This document shows positions 1 to 7,872 of a DNA stretch of 33,706 bases, piece after piece. The stretch's first letter is position 1, and each line of letters starts with the position of its first letter. The translations under genes and the position numbers were made by a program. The stretch spans positions 1 through 33,706 of the forward strand of contig DASVWD010000130.1 of assembly GCA_036389795.1 (NCBI GenBank), given 5' to 3'. Source of the stretch: Longimicrobium sp. Its GTDB lineage: Bacteria > Gemmatimonadota > Gemmatimonadetes > Longimicrobiales > Longimicrobiaceae. The notes below the pieces were generated by a model. That model searched no databases. It was not told where the DNA came from and saw nothing but the letters and a program-made list of their open reading frames with translations.

Positions 1-126
1 TGAGACGCCGAGCCTCCTCCCGGTCACCCGTGGGGAAAGGGGCGTCGTGCTCCTGAGACACACCTCTCGCCCGACGGCCCTCTCCGACAGCGACCGCAAA
101 GCCGCACGGCGAATGTCCCGAGCTTC

Positions 127-1242
127 GTGAATAACCGAGGATATAACCAACTCCACAGCACCGTTGAGGGACTTACGACAGCTCCAGACAGTTGGTACGG
201 TAGCGGTTCGGACCCAGAGCACCTAAAAGCCTCAGTCGAATCCCTGGTCGAAGTGGGTGGCCCTCATTCAGAAATAGTGCGTTCCATGATTAAGCGACTC
301 TTCCCAGCGGCTGAGCGGTACATCGGGGGCAGCCATTATGGAGCGGAGTGGAAGGGGCGATGGCTTCGAGAACGTCGAGTCGCTCACGAGGACATCCTGA
401 GGCTGTACTGTGAGCGAATAACAGGAGAGGGCTTACGGGCCTTCACTGATGCTGAGAAGGCCTTTCATCTTATGGCCGACCAAGCTGCGTTCGACAGCTA
501 CCTGCGTTCCTTGGACATCGGACGACTGGAAGATGTCATTGCCTCGCTCGAAACGTTCGAAAGCGAATTTGCCAGCGAACACGTCGTACCTGGAACGATT
601 GTACTTCTAAACCTCCGATCTAACCTCCCTGAGCGACCCCGCGGGATGTTTGAGTTGGAGGCGCGACTTGTCGTTGCTCGCGTCACCTATCGTCTCCTAC
701 GCTCGCTTGGCGATCCCGATAACGTAGAAAGGGCAGTTAGGGCGATTCTACCCGAACTCACATCGCTTTCCGCGAAGCTGGAACTGATCAATCAAGTGGG
801 ATATAGGGAAGGTGTCGGACACAAGCTCGTCTCTGAAGCGGCAGCCGTCGAGTTCGAGAAGAGTTGGCGGTCTGAAGTCCGCGCTACATCGCCATCGGAT
901 TTGGAGCGCGAAGGCGATCTCCTACGCCTGCTTTTTTCAGTGAAACGAGACCTGGCTGCTGATGAGCCCCCGTTCGAAATTCCGGAGACCCCCGAACTCA
1001 CGCTCGCAATTCTGCGAGCCGCACGCGGCGAGGTAAGAAGCCAAAGTATGGACAGCCGAGCTATACGTCGCTCAACGCAACTCCAATGGGATGCACTGAG
1101 CGAGATCTTTGGTGGCCCCGAACAACTCAGTCAACGGGTCAATCGGCTCAAAGAAATCCATCCTGAGGGCGAGGACGAGTTACTAAGCCTTGTGGACCGA
1201 TACCTTGGAGGCTGGCGACCCAACGACTTCAACGATGACTAG
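127..1242 (+). pseudogene. C-terminal fragment of a KAP-family P-loop NTPase
   Basis: The 371 codons resemble the helical C-terminal half of KAP-type P-loop NTPases (often phage-defence or membrane-associated). The segment with SHYGAEWKGRWLRERRV near residues 68-84 and the later LNLRSNLPERPRGMFELEARLVV-like region are the recognisable parts. No Walker A or B motif is present, so the whole ATPase domain that should precede it is missing. The GTG at 127 overlaps the TGA (128-130) of the other upstream frame and lacks a clear ribosome binding site. The frame is also open back to a stop at position 1, but that upstream translation is not KAP-like. Base composition is clearly lower in G+C than everything around it, with sharp edges near 120 and 1243, which suggests horizontal origin. 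It is probably a decayed remnant. A functional stand-alone C-terminal protein, or an N-terminal part beyond the window in another frame, cannot be excluded. Confidence 0.6.
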
Positions 1243-1338
1243 AGGAAGAGTTACGGAAGTGCGGCCTACGGCGTGCTGCTGATCGCGCTGGTGGCGGTGG
1301 CGTTCGCGGCCGGCTACCAGCGCGTGATCGAACGGTGA
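1243..1338 (+). pseudogene. 3' stub of a truncated membrane-protein gene
   Basis: Directly after the TAG of the KAP fragment the same frame reads about 31 codons to a TGA at 1336. They encode a hydrophobic segment, GVLLIALVAVAFAAGYQ, followed by a short charged tail RVIER. This looks like the last transmembrane helix and cytoplasmic tail of a host gene whose 5' part is gone. Its composition is high G+C like the host genes and unlike the preceding fragment. There is no start codon of its own with a ribosome binding site. The call is an inference from the abrupt junction. Confidence 0.35.
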
Positions 1339-1539
1339 GGCTGATCCGGCCGAGGAACGGCCGATCGCACCGCATCGATCGATGTCATGTCGAGGGGAGC
1401 GGTAGCGACCCGAGGGATCTACTCGCCCCCGCTGGTGGACCGCTCCTGGCGCGAGAGATCGCCCGGGTCGCGGACCGGGGCCGGATTCTCTATCATACCG
1501 CGCACGGAACGCCCGAAACTCACGCGAGCCCCGTCCCTC

Positions 1540-1995
1540 ATGAGCGAAGACCAGCCGCGGCTCCGCTTCACGGTGCCTGGCGCGGCCGGCGTGCACACCG
1601 ACGCGGCCGGCACGTCCAGGCTCCTGCCGCTCGCCGAGGTGGAAGGGCTGCTCGGCCTGGAAGACGACGCGCTGGTGCTGCAGTACCGGGTGCGGGACAG
1701 GGCCGTGGCGTACGACTCGGGCGTACAGGAGCTGCGGGTGCCCCTGGAGGGCGTGGAGGCCCTCGACGTGCGCCGCCGCTGGCTCCGCTCCGCCCGCGTG
1801 CTGCTGCGCGTGCGCGACCTGCGGCTGCTCGAGGCGGTGCCGGGCGCCCGCGGCGGAACGCTCGCGCTCCAGCTGGGGCGCGGCGACGTTCCGGCCGCCC
1901 TGGATCTCGCCTCCACCGTCGCGCTTCGGGCCGCGGAGCGGACACTGGGCCCGGGCAGCGAGACCGGTGGGCGGCTCGGTCCGCCCTCGGCCTGA
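1540..1995 (+). CDS. conserved hypothetical protein (151 aa)
   Basis: I do not recognise a named family. The ATG at 1540 is preferred to the upstream in-frame ATG at 1387, because the extra 51 residues are low-complexity and arginine-rich with no domain character. The protein is soluble, has no signal peptide, and shows alternating short beta-like stretches (LRFTVPG, LVLQYRVRD, LRVPLEGVEAL, RVLLRVRDLRLL). A single long helix near the C terminus (AALDLASTVALRAAERTL) follows. That pattern of strands then one helix is compatible with a PH-like fold, but this is only a guess. It is the first of four plus-strand genes and lies 16 nt before the TfoX-like gene, so the two are probably co-transcribed. 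Confidence 0.6.
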   Translation: MSEDQPRLRFTVPGAAGVHTDAAGTSRLLPLAEVEGLLGLEDDALVLQYRVRDRAVAYDSGVQELRVPLEGVEALDVRRRWLRSARVLLRVRDLRLLEAVPGARGGTLALQLGRGDVPAALDLASTVALRAAERTLGPGSETGGRLGPPSA

Positions 1996-2011
1996 GGGGG
2001 GAGCTCCTTCG

Positions 2012-2359
2012 ATGAGCGCTTCGTCCGCTCCGGAAGATCGCTACGCCGCCCTTGTCGAGGCGCTGCGGGACACGCCCGGCGTCACGGCGCCCGCGGATCC
2101 CGCCGCCCCGAGCCGGAAGTTCGGCGACACGGGCCTGAAGACCGGCGGGAAGATCTTCGCCATGCTCGCCCAGGGCCGGCTGGTGGTGAAGCTGCCCCGG
2201 CACCGCGTCGACGCGCTGGTCGCGGCCGGGAGCGGCGAGCGCTTCGACCCCGGGCACGGCCGCGTGATGAAGGAATGGCTGAGCCTCGATCCGGCTGCGA
2301 AGGAAGAATGGCTCCCGCTCGCCCGCGAAGCGCTGGAGTTCGTCGCCGCGCGCGCCTAG
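2012..2359 (+). CDS. TfoX/YjbR-like small protein (115 aa)
   Basis: The segment RKFGDTGLKTGGKIFAMLAQ followed by GRLVVKLPRHRVDALVAAG matches the N-terminal domain of TfoX/Sxy-like proteins, in which a G-KIFA strand is followed by a strand ending VKLP. The rest (ERFDPGHGRVMKEWLSL, then KEEWLPLAREALEFV) is the usual closing part of these short stand-alone homologues. The ATG at 2012 is chosen over upstream starts because a G-rich Shine-Dalgarno (GGGGGGAG) lies just before it and because the longer version would overlap the preceding gene. TfoX itself regulates competence in Proteobacteria. For stand-alone N-domain proteins like this one the function is unknown. Confidence 0.65.
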   Translation: MSASSAPEDRYAALVEALRDTPGVTAPADPAAPSRKFGDTGLKTGGKIFAMLAQGRLVVKLPRHRVDALVAAGSGERFDPGHGRVMKEWLSLDPAAKEEWLPLAREALEFVAARA

Positions 2360-2391
2360 CGAAATCGGAGCCTCAGGCGGAGAGCGAGCGA

Positions 2392-2799
2392 ATGTCCCGG
2401 GTCAGACTGGCGTTCGGCGCGCTCGTCCTCGCCCAGGCCGCCCATTCGGTCGAGGAGTACCTCGGCCGCCTCTGGGAGTCGTTTCCGCCGGCCGGCTTCG
2501 TGGCGGGGCTGATCTCGCGGGACCGCGAGCTGGGGTTCATCGTGTTCAACGTGGCGCTCGTGGCTTTCGGCGCCTGGTGCCTGCTGTGGCCCGTGCGCCG
2601 CGAGTGGCCGTCCGCCGTGCCGCTCGCGTGGCTCTGGATCGCCATCGAGACGATCAACGGCGTGGGGCACCCCTTCTGGTCGCTGCGCCAGGGCGGCTAC
2701 ACGCCGGGACTCGCGACGGCGCCGGTGCTCCTGGTGCTCGCTCTTTATCTCGCTTCACGGCTGCTCACGGTCCCCCGCCCCGCCTCGCGAGCCGCCTGA
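2392..2799 (+). CDS. HXXEE-domain membrane protein (135 aa)
   Basis: The protein begins MSRVRLAFGALVLAQ and carries the defining H-x-x-E-E motif as AHSVEEYL (His18, Glu21, Glu22) in the first helix. Three or four hydrophobic helices follow, and the family's second conserved patch is present as NGVGHPFWS and GGYTPGLATAP. The length is typical of the family. It is an inner-membrane protein whose biochemical role is not established; clustered His and Glu residues in the membrane suggest metal binding. The start at 2392 follows an AGCGAG stretch and avoids the overlap that the upstream in-frame start would create with the TfoX-like gene. It sits 32 nt after that gene. Confidence 0.75.
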   Translation: MSRVRLAFGALVLAQAAHSVEEYLGRLWESFPPAGFVAGLISRDRELGFIVFNVALVAFGAWCLLWPVRREWPSAVPLAWLWIAIETINGVGHPFWSLRQGGYTPGLATAPVLLVLALYLASRLLTVPRPASRAA

Positions 2800-2864
2800 C
2801 GAGGCAGCGGAGCGGAAGGCGCGCCAGGGCAGAGCGGTCGCACCCCTTTCACGCGGAAGAGATC

Positions 2865-3545
2865 GTGGCGAATCCCGAGAGCGTCACCTGGCGGGTCCCG
2901 GTCGGCGGCGCGGAGACCACCGCGGCGTACGACCCGGCCGAAGCGGAGGGCCCGCGCGTCGTCTTCGTCTGCGCGCACGGCGCGGGCGGCAGCATGAACG
3001 ACCGCGGCATGCTGGCGGTCGCGAAAACCCTCCGCTCGCGAGGGCTCCACCTGGTCCGCTTCAACTTCCTCTACAAGGAAAAGGGCTCGGGGCGCCCCGA
3101 CCCGATGCCGCTGCTCAAGGACACCGTGTCCGCCGTCGTGTCGCGCGCCCGGGAAGAGCTGCGGCCGGACGTGCTGGTCATCGGCGGGCGGTCGATGGGC
3201 GGGCGGGCGGCCTCGATGCTCGCCGCCGACGGCTTCGCGTGCGACGGTCTCCTCCTGCTCGCCTACCCCCTCCACCCCGCCGGCCGCCCCGAGCAGCTCC
3301 GCGACGCGCACCTGCCGGCCATCCGCGTCCCCGTCCTCTGCTTCAACGGCACCCGCGACGACCTGTGCCGGCGCGACCTGATGGAGCGGGTGCTGGAGGG
3401 GGTGACGACCGACTGGACCATGCACTGGCTGGAGGGAGCCGACCACAGCTTCCACGTGCTCAAGAAGTCCGGCAGGACCGACGCCGAGGTCCTCGACGAG
3501 GTCGGCGAGGCCGCCGAGAAGTGGGTGGCGCGGCTCGGCGGGTAG
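2865..3545 (+). CDS. alpha/beta-hydrolase of the KANL3/Tex30-like family
   Basis: This 226-residue protein is a cytoplasmic alpha/beta hydrolase. The oxyanion-hole region is CAHGAGGSMND, the nucleophile elbow is GGRSMGGR (G-x-S-x-G), the acid is probably in GTRDDLC, and the catalytic histidine is in EGADHSFHV. The order and spacing match the small bacterial homologues of Tex30/KANSL3, whose substrate is unknown. The GTG at 2865 is the likely start, because GGAAGAG lies just upstream and the next residues (VANPESVTWRV) begin the conserved fold; the much longer frame starting at 2577 would run through the HXXEE gene. It is the last gene of the plus-strand group and is 65 nt from its neighbour. 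Confidence 0.8.
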   Translation: MANPESVTWRVPVGGAETTAAYDPAEAEGPRVVFVCAHGAGGSMNDRGMLAVAKTLRSRGLHLVRFNFLYKEKGSGRPDPMPLLKDTVSAVVSRAREELRPDVLVIGGRSMGGRAASMLAADGFACDGLLLLAYPLHPAGRPEQLRDAHLPAIRVPVLCFNGTRDDLCRRDLMERVLEGVTTDWTMHWLEGADHSFHVLKKSGRTDAEVLDEVGEAAEKWVARLGG

Positions 3546-3629
3546 GAGGCCCCTCCGGCTCGCTGGGGCTCGCACCTCCCCCGTTCCGTGGGAGGTCGCA
3601 GGGCGGCCTTCCACGCGGGAGGCGGACTC

Positions 3630-3718
3630 TTGATCTGTTTCTCTGTGTCTCTGTGCTTCCGTGTGAGTCAATGCCGTTGCCGTTCTCCTCTGCTGACTCT
3701 GCTGACTCTGCGTGAGAC
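3630..3718. repeat. low-complexity intergenic repeat of CTCTGTG and TGCTGACTC words
   Basis: This stretch contains CTGTTTCTCTGTGTCTCTGTG followed by a copy of the CCGTTGCCGTTCT motif, then the tandem TGCTGACTCTGCTGACTCTG. The part from about 3634 to 3700 is visibly related to the arm of the inverted-repeat element at 33537-33706 (CTCTGTTTCTCTGTGTGATTCC followed by GTTGCTGTTCTG). It is probably a decayed half copy. Confidence 0.6.
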
Positions 3719-3744
3719 CTGGTCTTTTCCCCTGGATCTCGCAT

Positions 3745-3783
3745 GAGAAAGGGCGCCGCCCCCGGGTTGGGAGCGGCGCCCTC
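3745..3783 (-). terminator. Rho-independent terminator of the barrel gene
   Basis: On the minus strand the 9-bp stem GGGCGCCGC / GCGGCGCCC with a 13-nt loop is followed by TTTCTC. It lies about 36 nt beyond the stop codon of the outer-membrane barrel gene and fits as its terminator. Confidence 0.75.
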
Positions 3784-3818
3784 TGCTTCATCCGATCGGC
3801 CGAGCGCGACCGAAAGGC

Positions 3819-4577
3819 TCAGTGCCGGTAGGAGACGCCGAAGCGCAGGACGAACACGTTCGACGAGCTGTAGTCGTAGTCGATCACCACCGGCTCGCCC
3901 ACGATCACCTCGCCCACGGCCGTGTCGCGCACGCGCAGGTCGTCGGTGTTCCAGAAGGTCATGAAGTCCTCGAACCCCAGCGACAGCGCCCACCGCTCGC
4001 TGCGTCCGATGCGGGTGACCGCGTCGGCGGCCAGGTTGAGCGCGAAGTGGCTCGAGGTGCGGTCGAGCACCTCGTCGTCGCCGTTCCAGTCCAGCCACAC
4101 CATGGTGGGCGCCACGGTGATGAACGCCGAGGGGTGGAAGCGCCGGTTGTCGGGGATCGGGTCGGGGAGCCGCACCGACACGCCCGCCTTGGCGAACCAC
4201 ATGGCCGGACCGTCGGTGTCGAAGATCTCGGTGGACTCGTCGGTGTGGAAGACGGTGATCTCGTCCTGCTCCGCGGCCGAGTAGGCGCCGCCCACCACCA
4301 GGCTCCAGGGGCCGCGCAGCCGCAGCTCGGCGTTCAGCCCCGCCATCCCGCCCCCGCCGCGCTGCGACTCGAAGCGCGACTGGTCGCCGCTCTCGCTGAT
4401 CACCACCACGTTGCCGGCGTCGAAGGGAACGCGGATGCCGATCCAGGGGGTGAGCGCGAAGCGGTGCTGCGGCAGCCGCTCCGGGGGCGGCTCGTTCGCG
4501 AGGAGCGGACGGTCCTGCGCGGCCGCAGCGGCGGGAAGCGCGAGCAGCCCCAGCAGGGCGAGCGCGCTGCGTTTCAT
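3819..4577 (-). CDS. outer-membrane beta-barrel protein, secreted (252 aa)
   Basis: The ATG at 4577 has a strong Shine-Dalgarno (AGGAGG, 5 nt away), so the longer in-frame extension to 4751 is rejected. The protein starts with a classical signal peptide (MKRSALALLGLLALPAAAAAQ). The remainder alternates short amphipathic strands (FALTPWIGIRVPF, GLNAELRLRGPWSLVVGGAYS, FAKAGVSVRLPD, SAFITVAPTMVWLDW) and ends in an aromatic strand NVFVLRFGVSYRH, close to the barrel insertion signal recognised by BamA. It resembles small OmpA/OmpW-like barrels of unknown cargo. A terminator follows. It is transcribed alone, with more than 500 nt of free sequence upstream. Confidence 0.75.
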   Translation of the reverse strand: MKRSALALLGLLALPAAAAAQDRPLLANEPPPERLPQHRFALTPWIGIRVPFDAGNVVVISESGDQSRFESQRGGGGMAGLNAELRLRGPWSLVVGGAYSAAEQDEITVFHTDESTEIFDTDGPAMWFAKAGVSVRLPDPIPDNRRFHPSAFITVAPTMVWLDWNGDDEVLDRTSSHFALNLAADAVTRIGRSERWALSLGFEDFMTFWNTDDLRVRDTAVGEVIVGEPVVIDYDYSSSNVFVLRFGVSYRH

Positions 4578-5086
4578 GGCATCCTCCTGGAAATATGGCA
4601 GGGGGTGGTGGCGTGTGTCGGCAGGTTTTTCAGGGAGTGTCACGCAAGATAATGTCCCACGCCACGTTGCGGAATACTCGCGCAACGGCGCGCCATCCGC
4701 GTGAAAGACGCGAGTCGCCGCCGATCCCGTAACCGCTTGAACGGCTTTCAACTACGCGTGTGGGCGTGTCCCCGCTGCGCGGGGCCGGGCTGCGCGCGCC
4801 GTAGGGCACGATACGACCGCGCCCAACGGCGCCGGGCCCCCGGCGCGCCCAGGTTCCGCACATTCTGCCGGTTCCGGTACTTTTTGCGCGCCGGGTTCCC
4901 GGCCCTCCGGGCGCGCATCCCTCACGCAACTGCGGGGGACAGGGAACAGGGTACAGGGAACAGCGAGCAGGCTCGCGCACGAGTCCGTAAAGTACCCTCT
5001 CCCGAAGTTGGGAGGGTGGCGACGCGGTAGCGGCGCCGGGTGAGGGCCCCCGTGGCGGCGCCGGAGCCCGCCGTCTCGCCCTGTGA
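4578..5086. other. 509-bp intergenic region with an ACAGGGA word repeat
   Basis: I see no convincing gene here. It holds the promoter side of the barrel gene and the 3' side of gluQ. Positions 4934-4971 are a tandem of 7-bp words (GGGACAGGGAACAGGGTACAGGGAACAG), the same repeat vocabulary that appears as a hairpin between sucA and sucB. Positions 4989-5014 form a hairpin (ACCCTCTCCCGAAGTTGGGAGGGT) of the kind common in intergenic DNA of many bacteria. I could not assign a promoter. Confidence 0.6.
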
Positions 5087-6088
5087 TCACCCCCCGCCCA
5101 GCCGCTCCAGCATCGCCGCGGTCACCACCGTCGGCTCGCGCGGCAGCCGCTCCACGGCGAAGCGGCCCACCAGTTCCCCCGCGGCCGCCTCCTCCCCCTC
5201 CTCCGCCAGCCCGCACGTCGCCGCCAGCCAGCCGGCCACGCGCTCCGGCCGCACCCCCCGCGCGCGCAGCTCCGCCAGCGACACCGCGCCGTGGCGCTTC
5301 GCCAGCCGCTCGCCGTCCTCGCCCAGCATCAGCGGCACGTGCAGGAAGGCGGGCGGGGCCAGGCCCAGCGCGCGGTAGAGCAGCAGCTGCCGCGCGGTGG
5401 ACGAGAGCAGGTCGGCGCCGCGCACCACGTGCGTGACCCCCATCGCCGCGTCGTCCACCACCACGGCCAGCTGGTACGCCGCGGCGCCGTCCTTCCGCCG
5501 CACCACGAAGTCCCCCGTCTCCGCCGCCGGGTCGTAGCAGCGGCGCCCCATCAGCAGGTCATCGAAGCACACCTCCCCCGGCTCCACCCCGAGCCGCAGC
5601 GCCAGCTCCGACACCCCCAGCCGCAGCAGCGACGGCGCGGCCGCGTCGGCCGCCCGCGCGCGGCAGGTGCCCGGGTAGCGCGGCCCCTCCTCCCCCATGT
5701 GCGGCGCGCTGGCCGCCGCCGCGATGTCCTTCCGCGAGCAGACGCAGCCGTAGAGCAGGCGGCGCTCCGCCAGCCGCCGGAGCGCCGCCTCGTACCACTC
5801 CCCGCGCGCGGACTGCACGTAGGGCGCGTGGGGGCCGCCCGCGTCCGGCCCCTCGTCCCAGTCCAGCCCCAGCCAGCGCAGCTCTTCGAGCTGCGCCTCC
5901 ATGACTCCCGGGCGCACGCGGCCGGCGTCCAGGTCCTCCACCCGCATCACGAAGCGCCCGCCCGCCGCGCGCGCGTGCAGCCACGCCAGCAGCGCCGTGC
6001 GCGCGTTGCCCACGTGCAGCCCGCCCGTGGGGCTCGGAGCGAAGCGCCCGCGCACCCCGCCGCCCCCGCTCACTTCGGCGGCGCCCAT
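5087..6088 (-). CDS. gluQ: glutamyl-Q tRNA(Asp) synthetase
   Basis: GluQ activates glutamate and attaches it to queuosine at position 34 of tRNA(Asp), after transcription. The protein is a glutamyl-tRNA synthetase catalytic core without the anticodon-binding domain, at the usual length of about 300-330 residues. The HIGH-like signature is RFAPSPTGGLHVGNART, the KMSKS-like loop is GERLAKRHGAVSL, and the GluQ zinc site is seen as YGCVCSRKDI with the later YPGTCRAR. Two starts are possible: the ATG at 6088 (19-nt overlap with the upstream gene) or the GTG at 6073, which overlaps the upstream TGA as GTGA and lies just before the conserved VRGRFAPSPTG. Either way it is coupled to the lipoprotein gene. 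The GTG would remove five residues. Confidence 0.92.
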   Translation of the reverse strand: MGAAEVSGGGGVRGRFAPSPTGGLHVGNARTALLAWLHARAAGGRFVMRVEDLDAGRVRPGVMEAQLEELRWLGLDWDEGPDAGGPHAPYVQSARGEWYEAALRRLAERRLLYGCVCSRKDIAAAASAPHMGEEGPRYPGTCRARAADAAAPSLLRLGVSELALRLGVEPGEVCFDDLLMGRRCYDPAAETGDFVVRRKDGAAAYQLAVVVDDAAMGVTHVVRGADLLSSTARQLLLYRALGLAPPAFLHVPLMLGEDGERLAKRHGAVSLAELRARGVRPERVAGWLAATCGLAEEGEEAAAGELVGRFAVERLPREPTVVTAAMLERLGGG

Positions 6089-6732
6089 CCCGCGCCCGGC
6101 CGCTCCTTCCCCGTGTCCCGCGGCGTCGGCGGGGGAGCCGGTGCCGGCGCGGGCGAGACCGGGGCCGGAGGCGGCGGCCCGGCCGTCTCCGCCGCGCCGC
6201 CGATGCCGGTGATCACCAGGTAGGTGAAGAGCGTGGGAGACTCGGTGCGCCAGGCGCCGCGCGCGTTCAGGATGAGCGCGGACAGCGCGGTCATCTCCCA
6301 CCCCGCCTTCTCGTCCGCCGCCCACTTCTCCTCGGTGAGCCGCGAAATGCCGTAGCGCTCGCCGTAGCGCCGCACCGACTGCGAGCCGGACTTCACGTTG
6401 TCTTCCACCGTGGGGTTGGCCCACGCCCACAGCCAGGTCTTCTCCGACTTCGAGAGCGAGCCGACGAACTGCACCTTCGCCACCACCCGCTTACCCGCGG
6501 AATCCGAGAACACCAGCTCTCCCGTGCGCTGGTCCCACTCCACGCGGCGCAGGCTGTCCAGCCCGAGCTCCTCCTCCAGGCTGTCCTGCCGCGCCTCCAG
6601 CACGTCGACGGCCTCCAGCACCAGCTTCTCGTACTCCACCTGGCCCATCGGCTCCGCCTTGCGCCCGCACCCCGCGAGCGCGCAGGCCAGGAACGGAACG
6701 GCGAGCCGGCACCAGCGCACGTAAGTCACCAC
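6070..6732 (-). CDS. putative lipoprotein, DUF6882-like
   Basis: A signal peptide ends in the lipobox LAGC (Cys at about residue 22), so this should be a lipid-anchored periplasmic or outer-membrane protein. The central part (LGLDSLRRVEWDQRTGELVFSD, TWLWAWANPTV, WEMTALSALILNARGAW) resembles DUF6882, a family of unknown function. The C-terminal 45 residues are a proline-alanine-rich tail. Two consecutive GTG codons begin the frame; the second (6729) is better spaced from the GGGAGG Shine-Dalgarno. It overlaps the start of gluQ, so the two are co-translated, although no functional link is obvious. Confidence 0.65.
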   Translation of the reverse strand: MVTYVRWCRLAVPFLACALAGCGRKAEPMGQVEYEKLVLEAVDVLEARQDSLEEELGLDSLRRVEWDQRTGELVFSDSAGKRVVAKVQFVGSLSKSEKTWLWAWANPTVEDNVKSGSQSVRRYGERYGISRLTEEKWAADEKAGWEMTALSALILNARGAWRTESPTLFTYLVITGIGGAAETAGPPPPAPVSPAPAPAPPPTPRDTGKERPGAGWAPPK

Positions 6733-7032
6733 GATCCTCCCACCTCAGGCGAACGGTCGGCGGCCAAACGAAAGCGAGCGCCGCCGCCCGCTTGCCAGAA
6801 CCGCGCCCCAGCCGCACCGCCAACGTCGTAGGGTCGTGGTCTGCCTATGGTCTGCCTCGACCGGCGGAGCCCGACCACGTCCGAAAGCCGCCTCCCGCGC
6901 GATCCTCGGCCTCCACGCGCTGTTCTCCCTCTCCCGCGCAGCAGGGAGGGCCGGGGAGGGGGCACCTGCCCGCCACCGCGCCGGAACCCGTCGAGGGCGG
7001 TTTCCGACCGCCCGTCGTGCAGCGACCTGGCC
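6733..7032. other. 300-bp intergenic region with hairpins
   Basis: No gene is supported. The region contains the hairpin CTCCCTCTCCCGCGCAGCAGGGAGGG (about 6925) and the hairpin GGGCGGTTTCCGACCGCCC (about 6996). The latter lies just past the stop of the TPR gene on the minus strand and may mark its transcript end. The Shine-Dalgarno of the lipoprotein gene is at the left edge. Confidence 0.5.
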
Positions 7033-7872
7033 TCACCCCAGCCGCGCGACGCTCTCGCGCAGCGCCGCCACGTGCGGGTGGTCCGCGCCGAGCTGCGGCT
7101 CGTAGAAGGCCAGGGCGCGCTCCAGCAGCGGGCGCGCGGCTTCGGTCTCCTCCAGCGCGGCCAGCAGCGTCCCCAGCTTGAGCAGGTCCCGCGCGACGCT
7201 GGAGTAGTGCGGCCCGTACGCGGCCTCGTCCACCTCCAGCGCACGCTCGTACAGGCGGCGGGCGCCCTCCGCGTCGCCCAGCTCCGCCAGCACGTCGCCC
7301 AGGTTGCTGCTCACCGTGGCGAAGAAGGGGTGCCGCGTCCCCCACACCTCGGGGATGAGCGCCAGCGCGCGCTCGAACTGCGCCCGCGCCCCTGCCGGGT
7401 CGCCCGAGCGGTGCAGGATGGTCCCCAGGTTGTTGATGTGGGTGACGGTGGTGCGGTGGCGCTCGCCGTGCGCCGCCGTGAAGATCTCCACCGCGCGCGC
7501 GGCGTTGCGCACCATCCCCGCGCGGTCGCCCAGGTGCAGCAGCGCGCCGTTCAGGTAGGTGAGGTCCAGCGCCACCCGCGGGTCGGCGGCGCCGTGCGCC
7601 CGCTCCCTCGCCGCGGCCGCGCGCTCCAGCAGCCCCCGCGCCTCCTGGTAGCGTCCGCGCGCCACCTCGAAGCGCCCGGCCAGGAAGAAGAGCCGCGCCG
7701 CGTGCTCCAGCCCCTCGCCCGCCGCGGCGCACCGCTCCGCCGCCTCGACGGCCTCCGGGAGCAGGCGCTCGCACCCGGCCCGCGACTCCTCGCGCTCCGG
7801 CTCGGGCGGGAACGCCTCCGCCAGCGCCGCGGCCCGCGCGGCCGGGTCTCCCCCGCCCTCCCCCGCGCTCAC
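7033..7872 (-). CDS. tetratricopeptide-repeat protein (279 aa)
   Basis: The protein is almost entirely helical repeats of the kinesin-light-chain/TPR_10-12 type. Recognisable repeat cores are RYQEARGLLERAAAARER, TVTHINNLGTILHRSGD, ATVSSNLGDVLAELGDAEGA and VARDLLKLGTLLAALEETEA with ALAFYEPQLGADHPHV at the end. There is no signal peptide, so it is probably cytoplasmic and mediates protein-protein contacts. The GTG at 7872 overlaps the TGA of the preceding SRPBCC gene (GTGA), which fixes the start and indicates translational coupling. Longer versions of this frame run through the SRPBCC gene and are rejected. Confidence 0.75.
   Translation of the reverse strand: MSAGEGGGDPAARAAALAEAFPPEPEREESRAGCERLLPEAVEAAERCAAAGEGLEHAARLFFLAGRFEVARGRYQEARGLLERAAAARERAHGAADPRVALDLTYLNGALLHLGDRAGMVRNAARAVEIFTAAHGERHRTTVTHINNLGTILHRSGDPAGARAQFERALALIPEVWGTRHPFFATVSSNLGDVLAELGDAEGARRLYERALEVDEAAYGPHYSSVARDLLKLGTLLAALEETEAARPLLERALAFYEPQLGADHPHVAALRESVARLG

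Noticed and set aside
1335-2015. 226-codon plus-strand frame before the TfoX-like gene
   Set aside because: It is Arg/Gly/Ala-rich with no domain character, and overlaps the better-supported 1540-1995 gene.
3822-4652. 276-codon plus-strand frame opposite the barrel gene
   Set aside because: It is a Val/His/Arg-rich shadow; the minus-strand gene has a signal peptide, ribosome binding site and terminator.
6491-7774. Several Gly/Arg/Ala-rich minus-strand frames around the TPR gene
   Set aside because: They are out of frame with the TPR repeats and lack ribosome binding sites.
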